Shown: one piece after another, positions 7,999 to 16,747 of the stretch | Layout of the letters: every line of letters begins with the position of its first letter | How positions within the stretch are numbered: position 1 is the stretch's first letter | NCBI GenBank assembly: GCA_017525015.1 | Contig: JAFXUK010000023.1 | Location: 48,864-112,863, forward strand | DNA: 64,000 nt | Reading direction: 5' to 3' | From: Bacilli bacterium | Lineage (GTDB): Bacteria > Bacillota > Bacilli > RF39 > UBA660 | Translations under genes and position numbers: made by a program | Notes under the pieces: generated by a model | Seen by the model: only the letters and a program-made list of their open reading frames with translations | Told to the model about the DNA's origin: nothing | The model's database searches: none

Positions 7999-10548
7999 AT
8001 GTTAGAATTAAAAAATGTAACAAAAATATATGAAGTTGCTAACTTTAAACAAAAAGCTTTAGACAAAATAAATATCAAATTTCGCCAAAATGAATTTGTA
8101 TCTATTTTAGGGCCAAGTGGTAGTGGTAAGACAACATTATTAAACATCATAGGAGGATTAGATCATTACACTGATGGAGACCTTATTATTAATAATGTTT
8201 CTACTAAAGAATACAATGATCGTGATTGGGATACATATCGTAACCATCGAATTGGTTTTGTCTTTCAAACTTATAACTTAATACCACATCAAACAGCACT
8301 TCAAAACGTTGAATTAGCTCTAACATTGTCTGGTGTATCAAAAGAAGAAAGACGTAAAAGATCTATTCAAGTATTAAAAAAAGTTGGTCTAGAAAAACAA
8401 ATGAATAAAAAGCCAAATCAAATGTCTGGTGGCCAAATGCAAAGAATAGCTATAGCTCGTGCTTTAGTTAACGATCCAGATATCTTACTTGCTGATGAAC
8501 CAACTGGAGCATTAGACTCTGAAACATCTTTACAAGTCTTAGATTTATTAAAAGAAATAGCTAAAGATAAATTAGTAATTATGGTTACTCATAATCCAGA
8601 ATTAGCTTTAAATTATTCTACAAGAATAGTTAAATTATTAGATGGACAAATTACTGATGATACTAATCCATTTGATGGTTCAGAAATAGTAAAAGAAATA
8701 AAAGAAAAACATGGTAAATCAAAAATGAACTTTTCAACAGCATTTGGTTTATCGCTTAATAACTTAATGACTAAAAAAGGCCGTACTATTCTTACAGCGT
8801 TCGCTGGTTCTATCGGAATTATTGGAATAGCTTTAATTCTTTCCTTAGCTAATGGAATTAATGAATATATAAAACGTACTGAAGAAGAGACACTAAGTGT
8901 GTATCCATTAGTAATCGAAAAGGAATCTGTAGATATGTCAACGATTCTAAAAACTATGACAGGTACTCAAGAAAGAGGAGAAGCATTTGATGATGACAAA
9001 ATTCATTCCGTAAATATAATGGGTGACATGTTTAAAACAATGGCTCAAGAAGTTAAACGTAATGATATGGAAAACTTCAAAAAATATGTTGAAGATAATA
9101 AAGAACTAAATGACCTAGTTATTGAAATAGATTACGGATATAAAGTTCAATTAAATTTATATAAAGATTCAGATAATGAAGTTACCAGAGTTAATCCAAC
9201 AACGGTATTAGATACTATTGGCTTTGGTGCTTCAGGAGTTTCCTCACTTTATAGTGACTTCTTAACCGGCTATGATGTTTTCTATGAAATGTTCGATGAT
9301 GAAGAAATGCTTCATCGTCAATACAATCTTGAAGCAGGTGAATGGCCCGATGAATATAATGAAGTTGTTTTAGAAGTTGGTAGTAATAATGAAGTATCAG
9401 ACTATACATTATATAGTTTAGGAATTCTTTCTCAAGACGAATTAAAAGAACAATTTAATAACATGATTAGTGGTAGAAAAGTTGAATTCTCCGATTATGA
9501 ATATGATAAAGAAGACTTCCTAGGCTTAACTTTTAAATTAGTATTAAATACCGATTATTATAAAAAAGAAAATGGTATTTGGATTGATATGTCTAATGAT
9601 GAAAAACACATGCAAAAAGTAATTAATAATGCTGAAGAAATAAAAATAGTAGGTATTATTAAACGTAATGAAGAAGCTGTTGGTGGAGATGGCTCATATG
9701 GTTTAATTGGTTATAATGGTTCACTAATGGAACACTTAATTGAAAAAATTAATGAATCAGAAATAGCTAAAGAACAACTTTCTAACCCAAATATAAATGT
9801 TTTCACTGGCCGAGAATTCTCAACTAGTACTAAATTTGATTTAAATAGTTTAACCCAAGAACAAAAGAAAGCTATGGCTTCTATGAGTGAATCAGAATTA
9901 GCTAGTTACATGGAAGGTTACACAAAGAACATGTCTACTTCTTATGAAGAAAACATCTCTAAATTAGGAATATCTGATAAAAACAATCCTGACACTATAT
10001 CAATATACCCTAAAGATTTTGAATCTAAAGAAAAAATAATTAAATTAATAGATAAATATAACGATGATAAAGAAGAAAATGACAAGATTAAATATAATGA
10101 TGTCGTTGGTGTAATGATGAAATCAGTATCATCTATTGTCAATGTAATAAGTAGTGTTTTAATAGCATTCGTTGCAATTAGTTTAATAGTTTCATCAATA
10201 ATGATTTCTATTATTACTTATATTTCCGTAATTGAAAGAACTAAAGAAATTGGTATTCTAAGAGCAATTGGAGCATCTAAAAAAGATATTTCAAGAGTAT
10301 TTAATGCTGAAACACTAATAGAAGGTTTAACAGCTGGAGTTTTGGGTATAATTGTAACAGTATTACTAAATATTCCAATTAATATCATAATTAAAAATGT
10401 AGCCAACATTTCCAATGCTTCTATCTTACCAATTAACGGTGCAATTATCTTAATAATTATAAGTGTCTTACTTACTGTAATAGCTGGATTCATTCCTGCT
10501 AAGATAGCATCTAAGAAAGACCCAGTAGAAGCTCTACGTACAGAATAA
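7999..10548 (+). CDS. MacB-like ABC transporter, ATPase and permease in one chain
   Basis: 849-aa one-piece exporter-type ABC protein. Residues 1-230 form a LolD/MacB-type ATPase: Walker A GPSGSGKTT, signature MSGGQMQRIAIARAL and Walker B ILLADEPTG followed by ALDS. A first membrane helix follows near residues 265-285. Next come about 450 extracytoplasmic residues. The FtsX-like C-terminal part has three helices around residues 710-840, including the family hallmark ERTKEIGILRAIGAS. MacB-type proteins transmit ATPase motion to a periplasmic or external domain and export peptides or drive mechanotransmission. The substrate cannot be inferred here; there is no two-component or peptide gene beside it. 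The start at 7999 has AGGAG seven bases upstream. Confidence 0.88.
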   Translation: MLELKNVTKIYEVANFKQKALDKINIKFRQNEFVSILGPSGSGKTTLLNIIGGLDHYTDGDLIINNVSTKEYNDRDWDTYRNHRIGFVFQTYNLIPHQTALQNVELALTLSGVSKEERRKRSIQVLKKVGLEKQMNKKPNQMSGGQMQRIAIARALVNDPDILLADEPTGALDSETSLQVLDLLKEIAKDKLVIMVTHNPELALNYSTRIVKLLDGQITDDTNPFDGSEIVKEIKEKHGKSKMNFSTAFGLSLNNLMTKKGRTILTAFAGSIGIIGIALILSLANGINEYIKRTEEETLSVYPLVIEKESVDMSTILKTMTGTQERGEAFDDDKIHSVNIMGDMFKTMAQEVKRNDMENFKKYVEDNKELNDLVIEIDYGYKVQLNLYKDSDNEVTRVNPTTVLDTIGFGASGVSSLYSDFLTGYDVFYEMFDDEEMLHRQYNLEAGEWPDEYNEVVLEVGSNNEVSDYTLYSLGILSQDELKEQFNNMISGRKVEFSDYEYDKEDFLGLTFKLVLNTDYYKKENGIWIDMSNDEKHMQKVINNAEEIKIVGIIKRNEEAVGGDGSYGLIGYNGSLMEHLIEKINESEIAKEQLSNPNINVFTGREFSTSTKFDLNSLTQEQKKAMASMSESELASYMEGYTKNMSTSYEENISKLGISDKNNPDTISIYPKDFESKEKIIKLIDKYNDDKEENDKIKYNDVVGVMMKSVSSIVNVISSVLIAFVAISLIVSSIMISIITYISVIERTKEIGILRAIGASKKDISRVFNAETLIEGLTAGVLGIIVTVLLNIPINIIIKNVANISNASILPINGAIILIIISVLLTVIAGFIPAKIASKKDPVEALRTE

Positions 10549-10571
10549 AAAAGTGTGAAAACACTTTTTTT
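10547..10571 (+). terminator. Terminator after the ABC transporter gene
   Basis: Stem AAAAAAGTGT / ACACTTTTTT closed by a GAAA tetraloop, with the T run forming the 3' arm. Confidence 0.85.
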
Positions 10572-10572
10572 C

Positions 10573-10601
10573 TTGTATAAAAATATTAAAAATAATATAA
10601 T
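10573..10601 (+). promoter_or_regulatory. Sigma-A promoter of the pilin-like gene
   Basis: TTGTAT (10573-10578), 17-base spacer, TATAAT (10596-10601), directly after the preceding terminator. Confidence 0.75.
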
Positions 10602-10624
10602 AAATATAGTAAGGTAGTGATGAT

Positions 10625-11263
10625 ATGAAAAGATCATTCATTTATATATTAGTTATTGTACTTACCATTGGATTCGTTTTATCAAAGTATTATATTCAAA
10701 ACGATTTAGAAAACGTTCCTATTGAAGCTATTGAAGAATTTGAAAGTGGTAAATATATTCAAGATGATTTAGATACTTTCAAAGAAATCATTGATAGCGA
10801 ATCTATTAAATCATCATTAACTATTGAAAACAAACAAAATGATACTGAAAAAGTTAAATATGATTATGTTCTTAAAGTAAGTGAAACTAAAGGATCATAT
10901 TTATATAAAATTGGTGATGATGAATCATACTTAATCTTTGATGCAACGGGAACTGCAAAATTTAATTTATTTAGCAATGAAACTATAACAATATATAATT
11001 TACCTTTAGATTCTACATATAAAGTAGAACAAGTAGAAAATAGCAAATATAAAACTAAAGTAGGAGATGAAACAACTTTAGTAGGTGAAGGTAACATATT
11101 TATTGATTCTAAAGTAACATTTAATAATATAAGTATTAGTAGCAAAGAATATACACCAGATACTGCTGATGGTATCAAATTAATTATGATGCTATTAATA
11201 ATTGCTTCATTATCAATTATGTTCTTAACTAGATTAAAAGTTCAAAGGTTTACCACTGAGTAA
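10625..11263 (+). CDS. Exported, C-terminally membrane-anchored protein resembling pilin FctA/Cna-B-type domains
   Basis: 212 aa with an N-terminal export segment (residues 4-19) and a C-terminal helix (about 186-203) ending in basic residues. The middle has the strand pattern of FctA/Spy0128-like pilin domains: YLYKIGDDESYLIFDATGTAKF-like strands, then ITIYNLPLDSTYKVEQVENSKY, matching the family core 'ITI-x-x-LP-x-x-T-x-Y-x-V-x-E'. A VTFNN strand follows. The anchor is preceded by TPDTADG, which occupies the place of a sortase motif but is not LPxTG. Two genes further on lies an ER-type signal peptidase, so this may be its substrate. The domain call rests on pattern recognition; the function is unknown. 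Ribosome site AAGGTAGTGAT. Confidence 0.6.
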   Translation: MKRSFIYILVIVLTIGFVLSKYYIQNDLENVPIEAIEEFESGKYIQDDLDTFKEIIDSESIKSSLTIENKQNDTEKVKYDYVLKVSETKGSYLYKIGDDESYLIFDATGTAKFNLFSNETITIYNLPLDSTYKVEQVENSKYKTKVGDETTLVGEGNIFIDSKVTFNNISISSKEYTPDTADGIKLIMMLLIIASLSIMFLTRLKVQRFTTE

Positions 11264-11274
11264 ACCTTTTTTAT
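11244..11274 (+). terminator. Terminator of the pilin-like gene
   Basis: Perfect 10-bp stem AAAGGTTTAC / GTAAACCTTT with six-base loop and T-rich tail. The last codons of the gene form its left arm. Confidence 0.85.
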
Positions 11275-11301
11275 TGCTAATAAATAAAAATAAAGTATAA
11301 T
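11274..11301 (+). promoter_or_regulatory. Promoter of the 167-aa exported protein gene
   Basis: TTGCTA (11274-11279), 16-base spacer, TATAAT (11296-11301), just after the terminator. Confidence 0.6.
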
Positions 11302-11323
11302 AATATCTCAAAGAGGAATAAAT

Positions 11324-11827
11324 ATGAAAAAACAAATCCATATTTTAGAAGGCATTATTATCTTATTATTAATTCTAATTGCTAGTTTATTAGTAATTCG
11401 TTTTATCTATAAAATAAATCATGAAACTGTTGATACTGATTACATGTGGAATATAGAATTCGATAACTTAAATATAACTGAAGGATCTACTAAAGGAAAT
11501 CTATCATTAAACGATAATGTTATTAATTTAGATGTATCTCTTGAAAAAGATACTGAATTCTTTGAATTTACTTTAGATGTTACCAATAAAGGATCATTAA
11601 ATGCTAAAATTGAAGAAGTAATCGTTGAAAAAGATGCTGATAATGATATTTTAAAATACAATATAACTTATCTAGATGATGTCCCAATAAATAGAGGAGA
11701 TATCATTAGAAGTCATGATAAAAAAACAATTAAAGTTAGAATATACTATCCTAAACAAGAACAAAAAATATATGAAAAATTAAACTTAAAACTAAAGCTT
11801 AATATCAGCTATGTTGCTGTGTACTAG
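11324..11827 (+). CDS. Small exported or membrane-anchored protein next to SipW-like signal peptidase
   Basis: 167 aa of unknown function. It has a short basic start, one strong hydrophobic segment (about residues 9-28) and an extracytoplasmic, strand-rich remainder. The remainder has a block NLDVSLEKDTEFFEFTLDV followed by TNKGSLNAKIEEVIVEK, which reads like an immunoglobulin-like or TasA/camelysin-type beta domain ('NxGsxxakI' is common there). The position, 58 bases upstream of an ER-type signal peptidase, recalls TasA-SipW and camelysin-SipW pairs of bacilli, where the peptidase processes the neighbour. No cleavage motif is certain. Homology to TasA is a suggestion, not shown. Confidence 0.6.
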   Translation: MKKQIHILEGIIILLLILIASLLVIRFIYKINHETVDTDYMWNIEFDNLNITEGSTKGNLSLNDNVINLDVSLEKDTEFFEFTLDVTNKGSLNAKIEEVIVEKDADNDILKYNITYLDDVPINRGDIIRSHDKKTIKVRIYYPKQEQKIYEKLNLKLKLNISYVAVY

Positions 11828-11829
11828 TA

Positions 11830-11858
11830 TTGTCAAAAAAGCTTTCTTATTATATAAT
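11830..11858 (+). promoter_or_regulatory. Sigma-A promoter of the signal peptidase gene
   Basis: TTGTCA (11830-11835), 17-base spacer, TATAAT (11853-11858). An inverted repeat CTTTCT...AGAAAG brackets the -10 region (about 11842-11872). Confidence 0.75.
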
Positions 11859-11885
11859 TTATAAGTAGAAAGTAGAGGTAGTAAT

Positions 11886-13034
11886 ATGAAAAATAAGATT
11901 TCTAAACAAATAAATACTACCTTGAATATAATGAGCGTTATATTAGTTTTATATATCTTACTAACCTTTGTTTTCAAAGATAAAATAACTAATGTTTTAT
12001 ATCCTTTAAATATTGCTGTTTTTACTTTATTATGCTTTGCATCTGTCTTTTTACTAGGTTATATGCCTAATAAAAAGAATCGAATTAAAGATCATATAAG
12101 TAATGTATATATAGTCATTACTATCTTTTATTTGGTAACTATTTATTTACTAGGAAATGCTACTAGTTATGTAAGAATACCATTTAATATTTATAATACA
12201 GTTTATTTAATAATTTACTTAATATTTAGTGAAATATTTAGATATATTATCTTAACTAAATGCACTAAGAAAACTAATCATCAATATATAATAACTTTTA
12301 TATATGTTCTTTTTGATGTCTTAATATTATCAAAAATGAGTCCTAATCATATGCTTTCTGTTATTGAGTTAGTATATATTACATTAATATCTGTATTAAA
12401 AAACAGTTTATTATCATATACATCTTATAAATACGGTTATTATCCATGTTTCATTTATGCCTTTGTTGTTACAATAATGCCATTAATAATGCCTTTATAC
12501 CCTTATTTAGGCAATTATATTAGTTTAATAATCTTTATAATTTATACTAGTATTATCTTCTATAACATTAGTAAACCTACTAGAAAAGAAGAGGAAGAAA
12601 GCGTTAACGTCTATAAAAAATCAATTGGTTACTATGTTGAAAGAGTATCCCTTGTTTTCATCATGCTAATTATTGCTTTAGTATCTGGTGCATTTAAATA
12701 TAGTTTATCAGCAATAGCATCTGATTCTATGTATCCAGAAATAAAAAGAGGAGACGCCATTTTAATGTCTAAACCTAGTCAAAAAGAGCTAGATTCCCTT
12801 AAAAAAGGTGATATTATTGCTTATGAAGAAAATGGTATTATCATTACTCATCGTATCTTAGCAATCGAAGAAGAAGACGAAGAAACGTATTTTATTACAA
12901 AAGGTGATAATAATTCAACAAAAGATGTTACAAAAAAGAAAAAAGATGATATAATAGGTATAGTAAAATGTAAAATACCATACATCGGCTATCCATCTGT
13001 AGAGATATCCGACATAAAAAATAAGAATAAATAA
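11886..13034 (+). CDS. ER-type (SipW-like) signal peptidase I with long multi-helix N-terminus
   Basis: 382 aa. Residues 1-235 hold seven or eight hydrophobic segments and are far longer than the single anchor of B. subtilis SipW. A membrane segment near 258-275 then leads into the S26B catalytic domain: SDSMYPEIKRGD with nucleophile Ser281, then THRI with His322 where eubacterial type I peptidases have Lys, then TKGDNNSTKD. The Ser-His arrangement is that of archaeal/ER signal peptidases and SipW, which cleaves TasA and TapA in B. subtilis. It sits between small exported proteins and a membrane protein, which are its probable partners. The catalytic call is firm. The role of the polytopic N-terminus is unknown. 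Confidence 0.88.
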   Translation: MKNKISKQINTTLNIMSVILVLYILLTFVFKDKITNVLYPLNIAVFTLLCFASVFLLGYMPNKKNRIKDHISNVYIVITIFYLVTIYLLGNATSYVRIPFNIYNTVYLIIYLIFSEIFRYIILTKCTKKTNHQYIITFIYVLFDVLILSKMSPNHMLSVIELVYITLISVLKNSLLSYTSYKYGYYPCFIYAFVVTIMPLIMPLYPYLGNYISLIIFIIYTSIIFYNISKPTRKEEEESVNVYKKSIGYYVERVSLVFIMLIIALVSGAFKYSLSAIASDSMYPEIKRGDAILMSKPSQKELDSLKKGDIIAYEENGIIITHRILAIEEEDEETYFITKGDNNSTKDVTKKKKDDIIGIVKCKIPYIGYPSVEISDIKNKNK

Positions 13035-13057
13035 AGAGTAAACAAGGAGTTATCAAT

Positions 13058-14011
13058 ATGAACGACAATAAAAAAACAATTACAATTTGTTCGTTTATTG
13101 CACTTATAGTTTTAGCAGTAGTAATTATAATTACACTTCTTAACAAACTATATGGTTTTAGCATTATTTTAGGAACACTATTTATCGTTTTAACAGTTTT
13201 CTTAGGCATATACCTAAAAGAAACACCAGATGAATATACAACATTCATTAAGAATAAAAGAAGAATACTAAGGACTTATAATTCTATTATAGTTGAAGTA
13301 GAATCTATTCCTAATATTGCTGGAAAGAATATTATCAAAGTAAAAACAATTGAAGACTTAGTAGATGCTCAATTAGAGTTACGTGAACCAATTTATTATA
13401 AAAATGATAACGATTCATGTTTCTTCATTTTATTACACTACAATGAAGCATGCATCTATATTCTTAAACTTAACGAAGATGTTATTTCACCAACTGAACA
13501 ATCAATTAGATATATGAAAGAAGATCCAGATAAAAAGAATGAAAGTCTTCTTGAAAATGTTGAGAATACTATTGTATATAAATTAGATGAATTAAGAAGT
13601 TTTAAGATTTCTCCAATTCGTAAAGAAGAAAAAGTTGAATTAAAAGATGATTCAGCTATTACTGAAGCAATTGAAGAGTCTAAAGAAAATAAAATTACTA
13701 AAGAAAATCTTGAAGATGAAATATCTAAGACAATGTATATCAAAGATTTAAAAGAAAAACTAAGACAATATGAAGAAGAAGCTCCAGAGGAGAAGAAAGA
13801 AGAAACTCCAGTTGAAGAAGTTAAAGAAGAAAAAGAAGAAATAACTCCAATTACTGAGGAAAATGAAGATATCTTCTCAATGATTACTGAACCAGTTAAA
13901 AAAGAAACAAAGAAGAAAGTTGTTCGTCGTAAACCAGCTAGAAAAGTTACTCATCAAACTAAACGTACAACTAAATATGCTTCTAAAGTTAAAAAAGCAA
14001 CAAAAAAATAG
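13058..14011 (+). CDS. Membrane protein with charged, basic C-terminal tail, in signal peptidase cluster
   Basis: 317 aa. Two adjacent helices (about residues 8-28 and 31-50) anchor a cytosolic part. Residues 65-135 form a compact domain (VESIPNIAGKNIIKVKTIEDLVDAQ, then REPIYY and ACIYILKLN) that resembles the C-terminal end of DUF5305-like proteins found near SipW-type peptidases; this match is from memory and tentative. Residues 180-285 are a low-complexity Glu/Lys stretch, and the last 35 residues are Lys/Arg-rich. It starts 23 bases after the signal peptidase gene with an AAGGAG site, so the two are co-transcribed. It may organise the secretion site, or the basic tail may bind nucleic acid or phospholipid. 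The function is unknown. Confidence 0.65.
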   Translation: MNDNKKTITICSFIALIVLAVVIIITLLNKLYGFSIILGTLFIVLTVFLGIYLKETPDEYTTFIKNKRRILRTYNSIIVEVESIPNIAGKNIIKVKTIEDLVDAQLELREPIYYKNDNDSCFFILLHYNEACIYILKLNEDVISPTEQSIRYMKEDPDKKNESLLENVENTIVYKLDELRSFKISPIRKEEKVELKDDSAITEAIEESKENKITKENLEDEISKTMYIKDLKEKLRQYEEEAPEEKKEETPVEEVKEEKEEITPITEENEDIFSMITEPVKKETKKKVVRRKPARKVTHQTKRTTKYASKVKKATKK

Positions 14012-14033
14012 TGATAGTAATATCACTTTTTTT
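14010..14033 (+). terminator. Terminator after the signal peptidase cluster
   Basis: Stem AGTGATA / TATCACT with GTAA loop and seven T, starting in the stop codon. Confidence 0.85.
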
Positions 14034-14062
14034 ATGTCATCATTAAATATTTTCTAATTTTA

Positions 14063-14071
14063 TGGTAAAAT
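14063..14071 (+). promoter_or_regulatory. Extended -10 promoter of the GNAT gene
   Basis: TGGTAAAAT. It overlaps the upstream in-frame ATG at 14062, which excludes that start. Confidence 0.65.
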
Positions 14072-14088
14072 GTAGATGGGTGAGTGAC

Positions 14089-14667
14089 ATGGTTGATACA
14101 AAAATAATTTTAAAAAATGAAAGTCCAAATTTTGGAAAAAGAAAATCTGATGGTACATGGGGTATTAGAACAGATAGTAAAATATATGCTCTTTTAGTTA
14201 ATGGAACTGAAGTAATTGATTTAAGCGTTGAATATGAAAGATATGATGAAAGAACACCGTCTTATTCATGTGCACATATTTCTTATGCTAACAGATTCTT
14301 CTTACAAGATTCTGAGTTCAATAACAAAGGGTACGCTACCCAAGCTTTAGATACTGTAACTGAAAGTCTATTAAGAGAAGGTAAAGTACCTAAAATATCT
14401 GTAAATATTCCAAGTGATAATCTTATAAGTCAAAGAGTAGCTGAAAAAGCTGGTTACATTCCTGTAAAAGATGATGAATATGCAGTTTATAATCCATATG
14501 CTTTGAAAATGACAGAAGCTGCATTAAGTCCATTACAAAAAACAGATCCTGAAAGTTATGATACACATATGCGTTCGTTTTTAGGAGACTATAAGAGTTA
14601 TATTGAAAATATTATTAAAAAAACCCAAGTACTATTAAATAAGAGGAGAAGTGGAAATGGAAATTAA
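14089..14667 (+). CDS. GNAT-family N-acetyltransferase-like protein
   Basis: 192 aa. The central block NKGYATQALDTVTESLL followed by VPKISVNIPSDN and SQRVAEKAGY is the acetyl-CoA pyrophosphate loop (here GYATQA in place of the usual Q/R-x-x-G-x-G/A) and the following helix of RimJ/RimL-like acetyltransferases. About 40 C-terminal residues extend beyond the usual domain. The substrate cannot be inferred. The start at 14089 has GGTGAG upstream. It overlaps the next gene by 11 bases, so it forms an operon with the MBL-fold and beta-lactamase-fold genes. Confidence 0.75.
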   Translation: MVDTKIILKNESPNFGKRKSDGTWGIRTDSKIYALLVNGTEVIDLSVEYERYDERTPSYSCAHISYANRFFLQDSEFNNKGYATQALDTVTESLLREGKVPKISVNIPSDNLISQRVAEKAGYIPVKDDEYAVYNPYALKMTEAALSPLQKTDPESYDTHMRSFLGDYKSYIENIIKKTQVLLNKRRSGNGN

Positions 14668-15280
14668 TATTAATACTCAAAGTAGTATCAAAATAGTAAG
14701 TGATAAGATTATTTATATTGATCCTTTTAAAATAACTGAGAAAACTAATGATGCTGATTTTATCTTCATAACTCATGATCATTATGATCATTTTGATGTT
14801 GATTCAATAAATAACATTAAAAAAGAAGATACAATCTTAATAGTTCCAGATAGCATTATTAAAAAAGTTTTTCCAATTGGTTTTAATATGAATAATGTTC
14901 GAGGAGTATTCCCTAATGAATCTTATACAATTAAAAATATTACTTTTGATACCACTCCAAGTTACAATATTAATAAAACATTTCATCCTAAATCCGAAAA
15001 ATATGTTGGCTATATTCTTAATCTAGAAGAAAGAGTATATATTGCTGGTGATACCGATTACCTAGAAGAACTAAATGATGTAAAATGTGATATCGCTTTA
15101 GTTCCAATTGGTGGAACTTATACAATGGATTATGAAGAAGCTGCCAAGTTTATAAATACAATAAAACCTAAAACGGTTTATCCAACTCATTATGGTTCAA
15201 TAGTTGGTGATTTATCTCTAGGAGAAAAATTTAAAGAATTAATAAATGATGATATAAATTGTAAAATAGTATTGGAATGA
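14657..15280 (+). CDS. MBL-fold metal-dependent hydrolase (UlaG-like)
   Basis: 207 aa, metallo-beta-lactamase fold, cytosolic. The metal-binding motif ITHDHYDHFD (HxHxDH) lies near residues 37-46. Later ligands are seen in AGDTDY (Asp) and YPTHYGS (His). The size and motif order match the UlaG/YtkL-like group, whose members act on phosphodiesters, lactones or unknown metabolites. The ATG at 14657 lies eight bases after AGAGGAG; the GTG at 14651 is too near that site. No specific substrate is indicated by neighbours. Confidence 0.85.
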   Translation: MEININTQSSIKIVSDKIIYIDPFKITEKTNDADFIFITHDHYDHFDVDSINNIKKEDTILIVPDSIIKKVFPIGFNMNNVRGVFPNESYTIKNITFDTTPSYNINKTFHPKSEKYVGYILNLEERVYIAGDTDYLEELNDVKCDIALVPIGGTYTMDYEEAAKFINTIKPKTVYPTHYGSIVGDLSLGEKFKELINDDINCKIVLE

Positions 15281-15284
15281 TTTT

Positions 15285-16745
15285 ATGACAAAAAAAGATA
15301 TAGTATTACGTGAGCTTTATAAATTAATAAAAGAAATAATCGATAACAAAGCTTTAGATACACCAATAGCTGAAGAAACATTAAGAGCAGCTGCAACTGA
15401 ATTAGAAAAATTGGCTATTAAATTAATTGAAAAAGACCCAGAAGAAGTCTTTGTTGAAATAATAGATGAATATCATGAAGCAGTTGATGCTGAAGCCTTA
15501 TTATCTCCAGGAATAGCTACTATAATTCAAGATAGTAAAGAATGTATCTATTTACCTGTTTACAAAGGTAATATAGGTTTTGATACTCATACTCATATTT
15601 CTCAAGATACCAGATTTGATTTAGCTAGTATAACTAAATTATTTACTGTATTAGAAGCCTTAAAGCTAAATCAAGATGGTTTATTTGATATTAATCAAAT
15701 GGTCGATGAATATGAAGCATCATATTTTAAAAAACTACATGTTACTGTAGCAGATTTATTACGTTTTAAATATGAACTACAAACTAAAGGTAGATTAGAT
15801 GAACCTAATATAACAAGTCAACAATTCTTTAGAAGATTATTTAGACCACAAATTGGTCCTAATACTCATATATATAGTGATATACCATTTATTATTGCTA
15901 AAATGCTTATGGCTAATAATGAAATGAAGTTCTTCTCTGATTACTTAGGAGAACTAGGATTATTATCAGTAGGTTATGATACTAATGGTACAATAACTGG
16001 AGGATATGATCACAGAGTAGCTGATCCAAAAGCTCGTTTATTACAAGATTATTCTATAACACCAGGACATGCTGGTTTATTTGGTACAGCTGATGATTTA
16101 ATAAAAGTATTTGATGGTTTAAATAATGGATTCTTAACTCAAGAAAGTTTAGATATGTTATTAAGTCCAGGAACAACTGAAAGATATGCTCCAACATATG
16201 ATAAAGAAGGAAGACAAACTGGTCAAAAACCAATTGTTAGAGGTATGGGCGTTTATATAGAACACCCAGATGGCTTAAGAGTAGGTGAAGTAATACCTGG
16301 TTCTTCAAAACGTGCTTTTGCTATAACTGGTTATACAGGTGGTTATGCTGGCTATGATTTACAAAATGGTTTTGCTAGTGTTATCTTAGCTAATCCAATA
16401 TCAATCGAAGCTACTGCTGCAAAAGTATTAGTAAGTAGAGTACCAGAAGGTAATAAAACTTTATTAGATAAAAGTGGTGTTCCTTTCGAAGAAGGTACAA
16501 CAATTGTATCTAACTATGTTGATGGTAAAAAGAACATTACTGTTTTATCACCAGATGGTTTCGAACTAGAAGTTAAAAGACCATATACTAATTTAATGAA
16601 TGGTGTTAAAATGGCTCAATTCTATACCTTACTAAAACTAAGACTAACTAAAAGAGTAGCTAAAGCATTAGCTAAATCTGATCTAATGGTTGACCATATT
16701 GATGAAATGTACAGCGGTGGTAAAGACTTTGGTAGAGGTAGATAA
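15285..16745 (+). CDS. Serine beta-lactamase-fold hydrolase (class C/D,D-peptidase-like), cytosolic form
   Basis: 486 aa with the penicillin-binding/beta-lactamase fold of the AmpC/EstB group. The SxxK motif is SITK (Ser115, Lys118). A YSD tripeptide in HIYSDIPF corresponds to the YxN motif, and ITGYTGGYAGYD takes the place of the third KTG/HxG motif. About 85 residues precede the domain and no signal peptide is visible. That suggests an esterase, amidase or peptide hydrolase rather than a secreted beta-lactamase. It follows the MBL-fold gene by four bases and precedes a zinc-ribbon gene by two. Confidence 0.75.
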   Translation: MTKKDIVLRELYKLIKEIIDNKALDTPIAEETLRAAATELEKLAIKLIEKDPEEVFVEIIDEYHEAVDAEALLSPGIATIIQDSKECIYLPVYKGNIGFDTHTHISQDTRFDLASITKLFTVLEALKLNQDGLFDINQMVDEYEASYFKKLHVTVADLLRFKYELQTKGRLDEPNITSQQFFRRLFRPQIGPNTHIYSDIPFIIAKMLMANNEMKFFSDYLGELGLLSVGYDTNGTITGGYDHRVADPKARLLQDYSITPGHAGLFGTADDLIKVFDGLNNGFLTQESLDMLLSPGTTERYAPTYDKEGRQTGQKPIVRGMGVYIEHPDGLRVGEVIPGSSKRAFAITGYTGGYAGYDLQNGFASVILANPISIEATAAKVLVSRVPEGNKTLLDKSGVPFEEGTTIVSNYVDGKKNITVLSPDGFELEVKRPYTNLMNGVKMAQFYTLLKLRLTKRVAKALAKSDLMVDHIDEMYSGGKDFGRGR

Positions 16746-16747
16746 TA

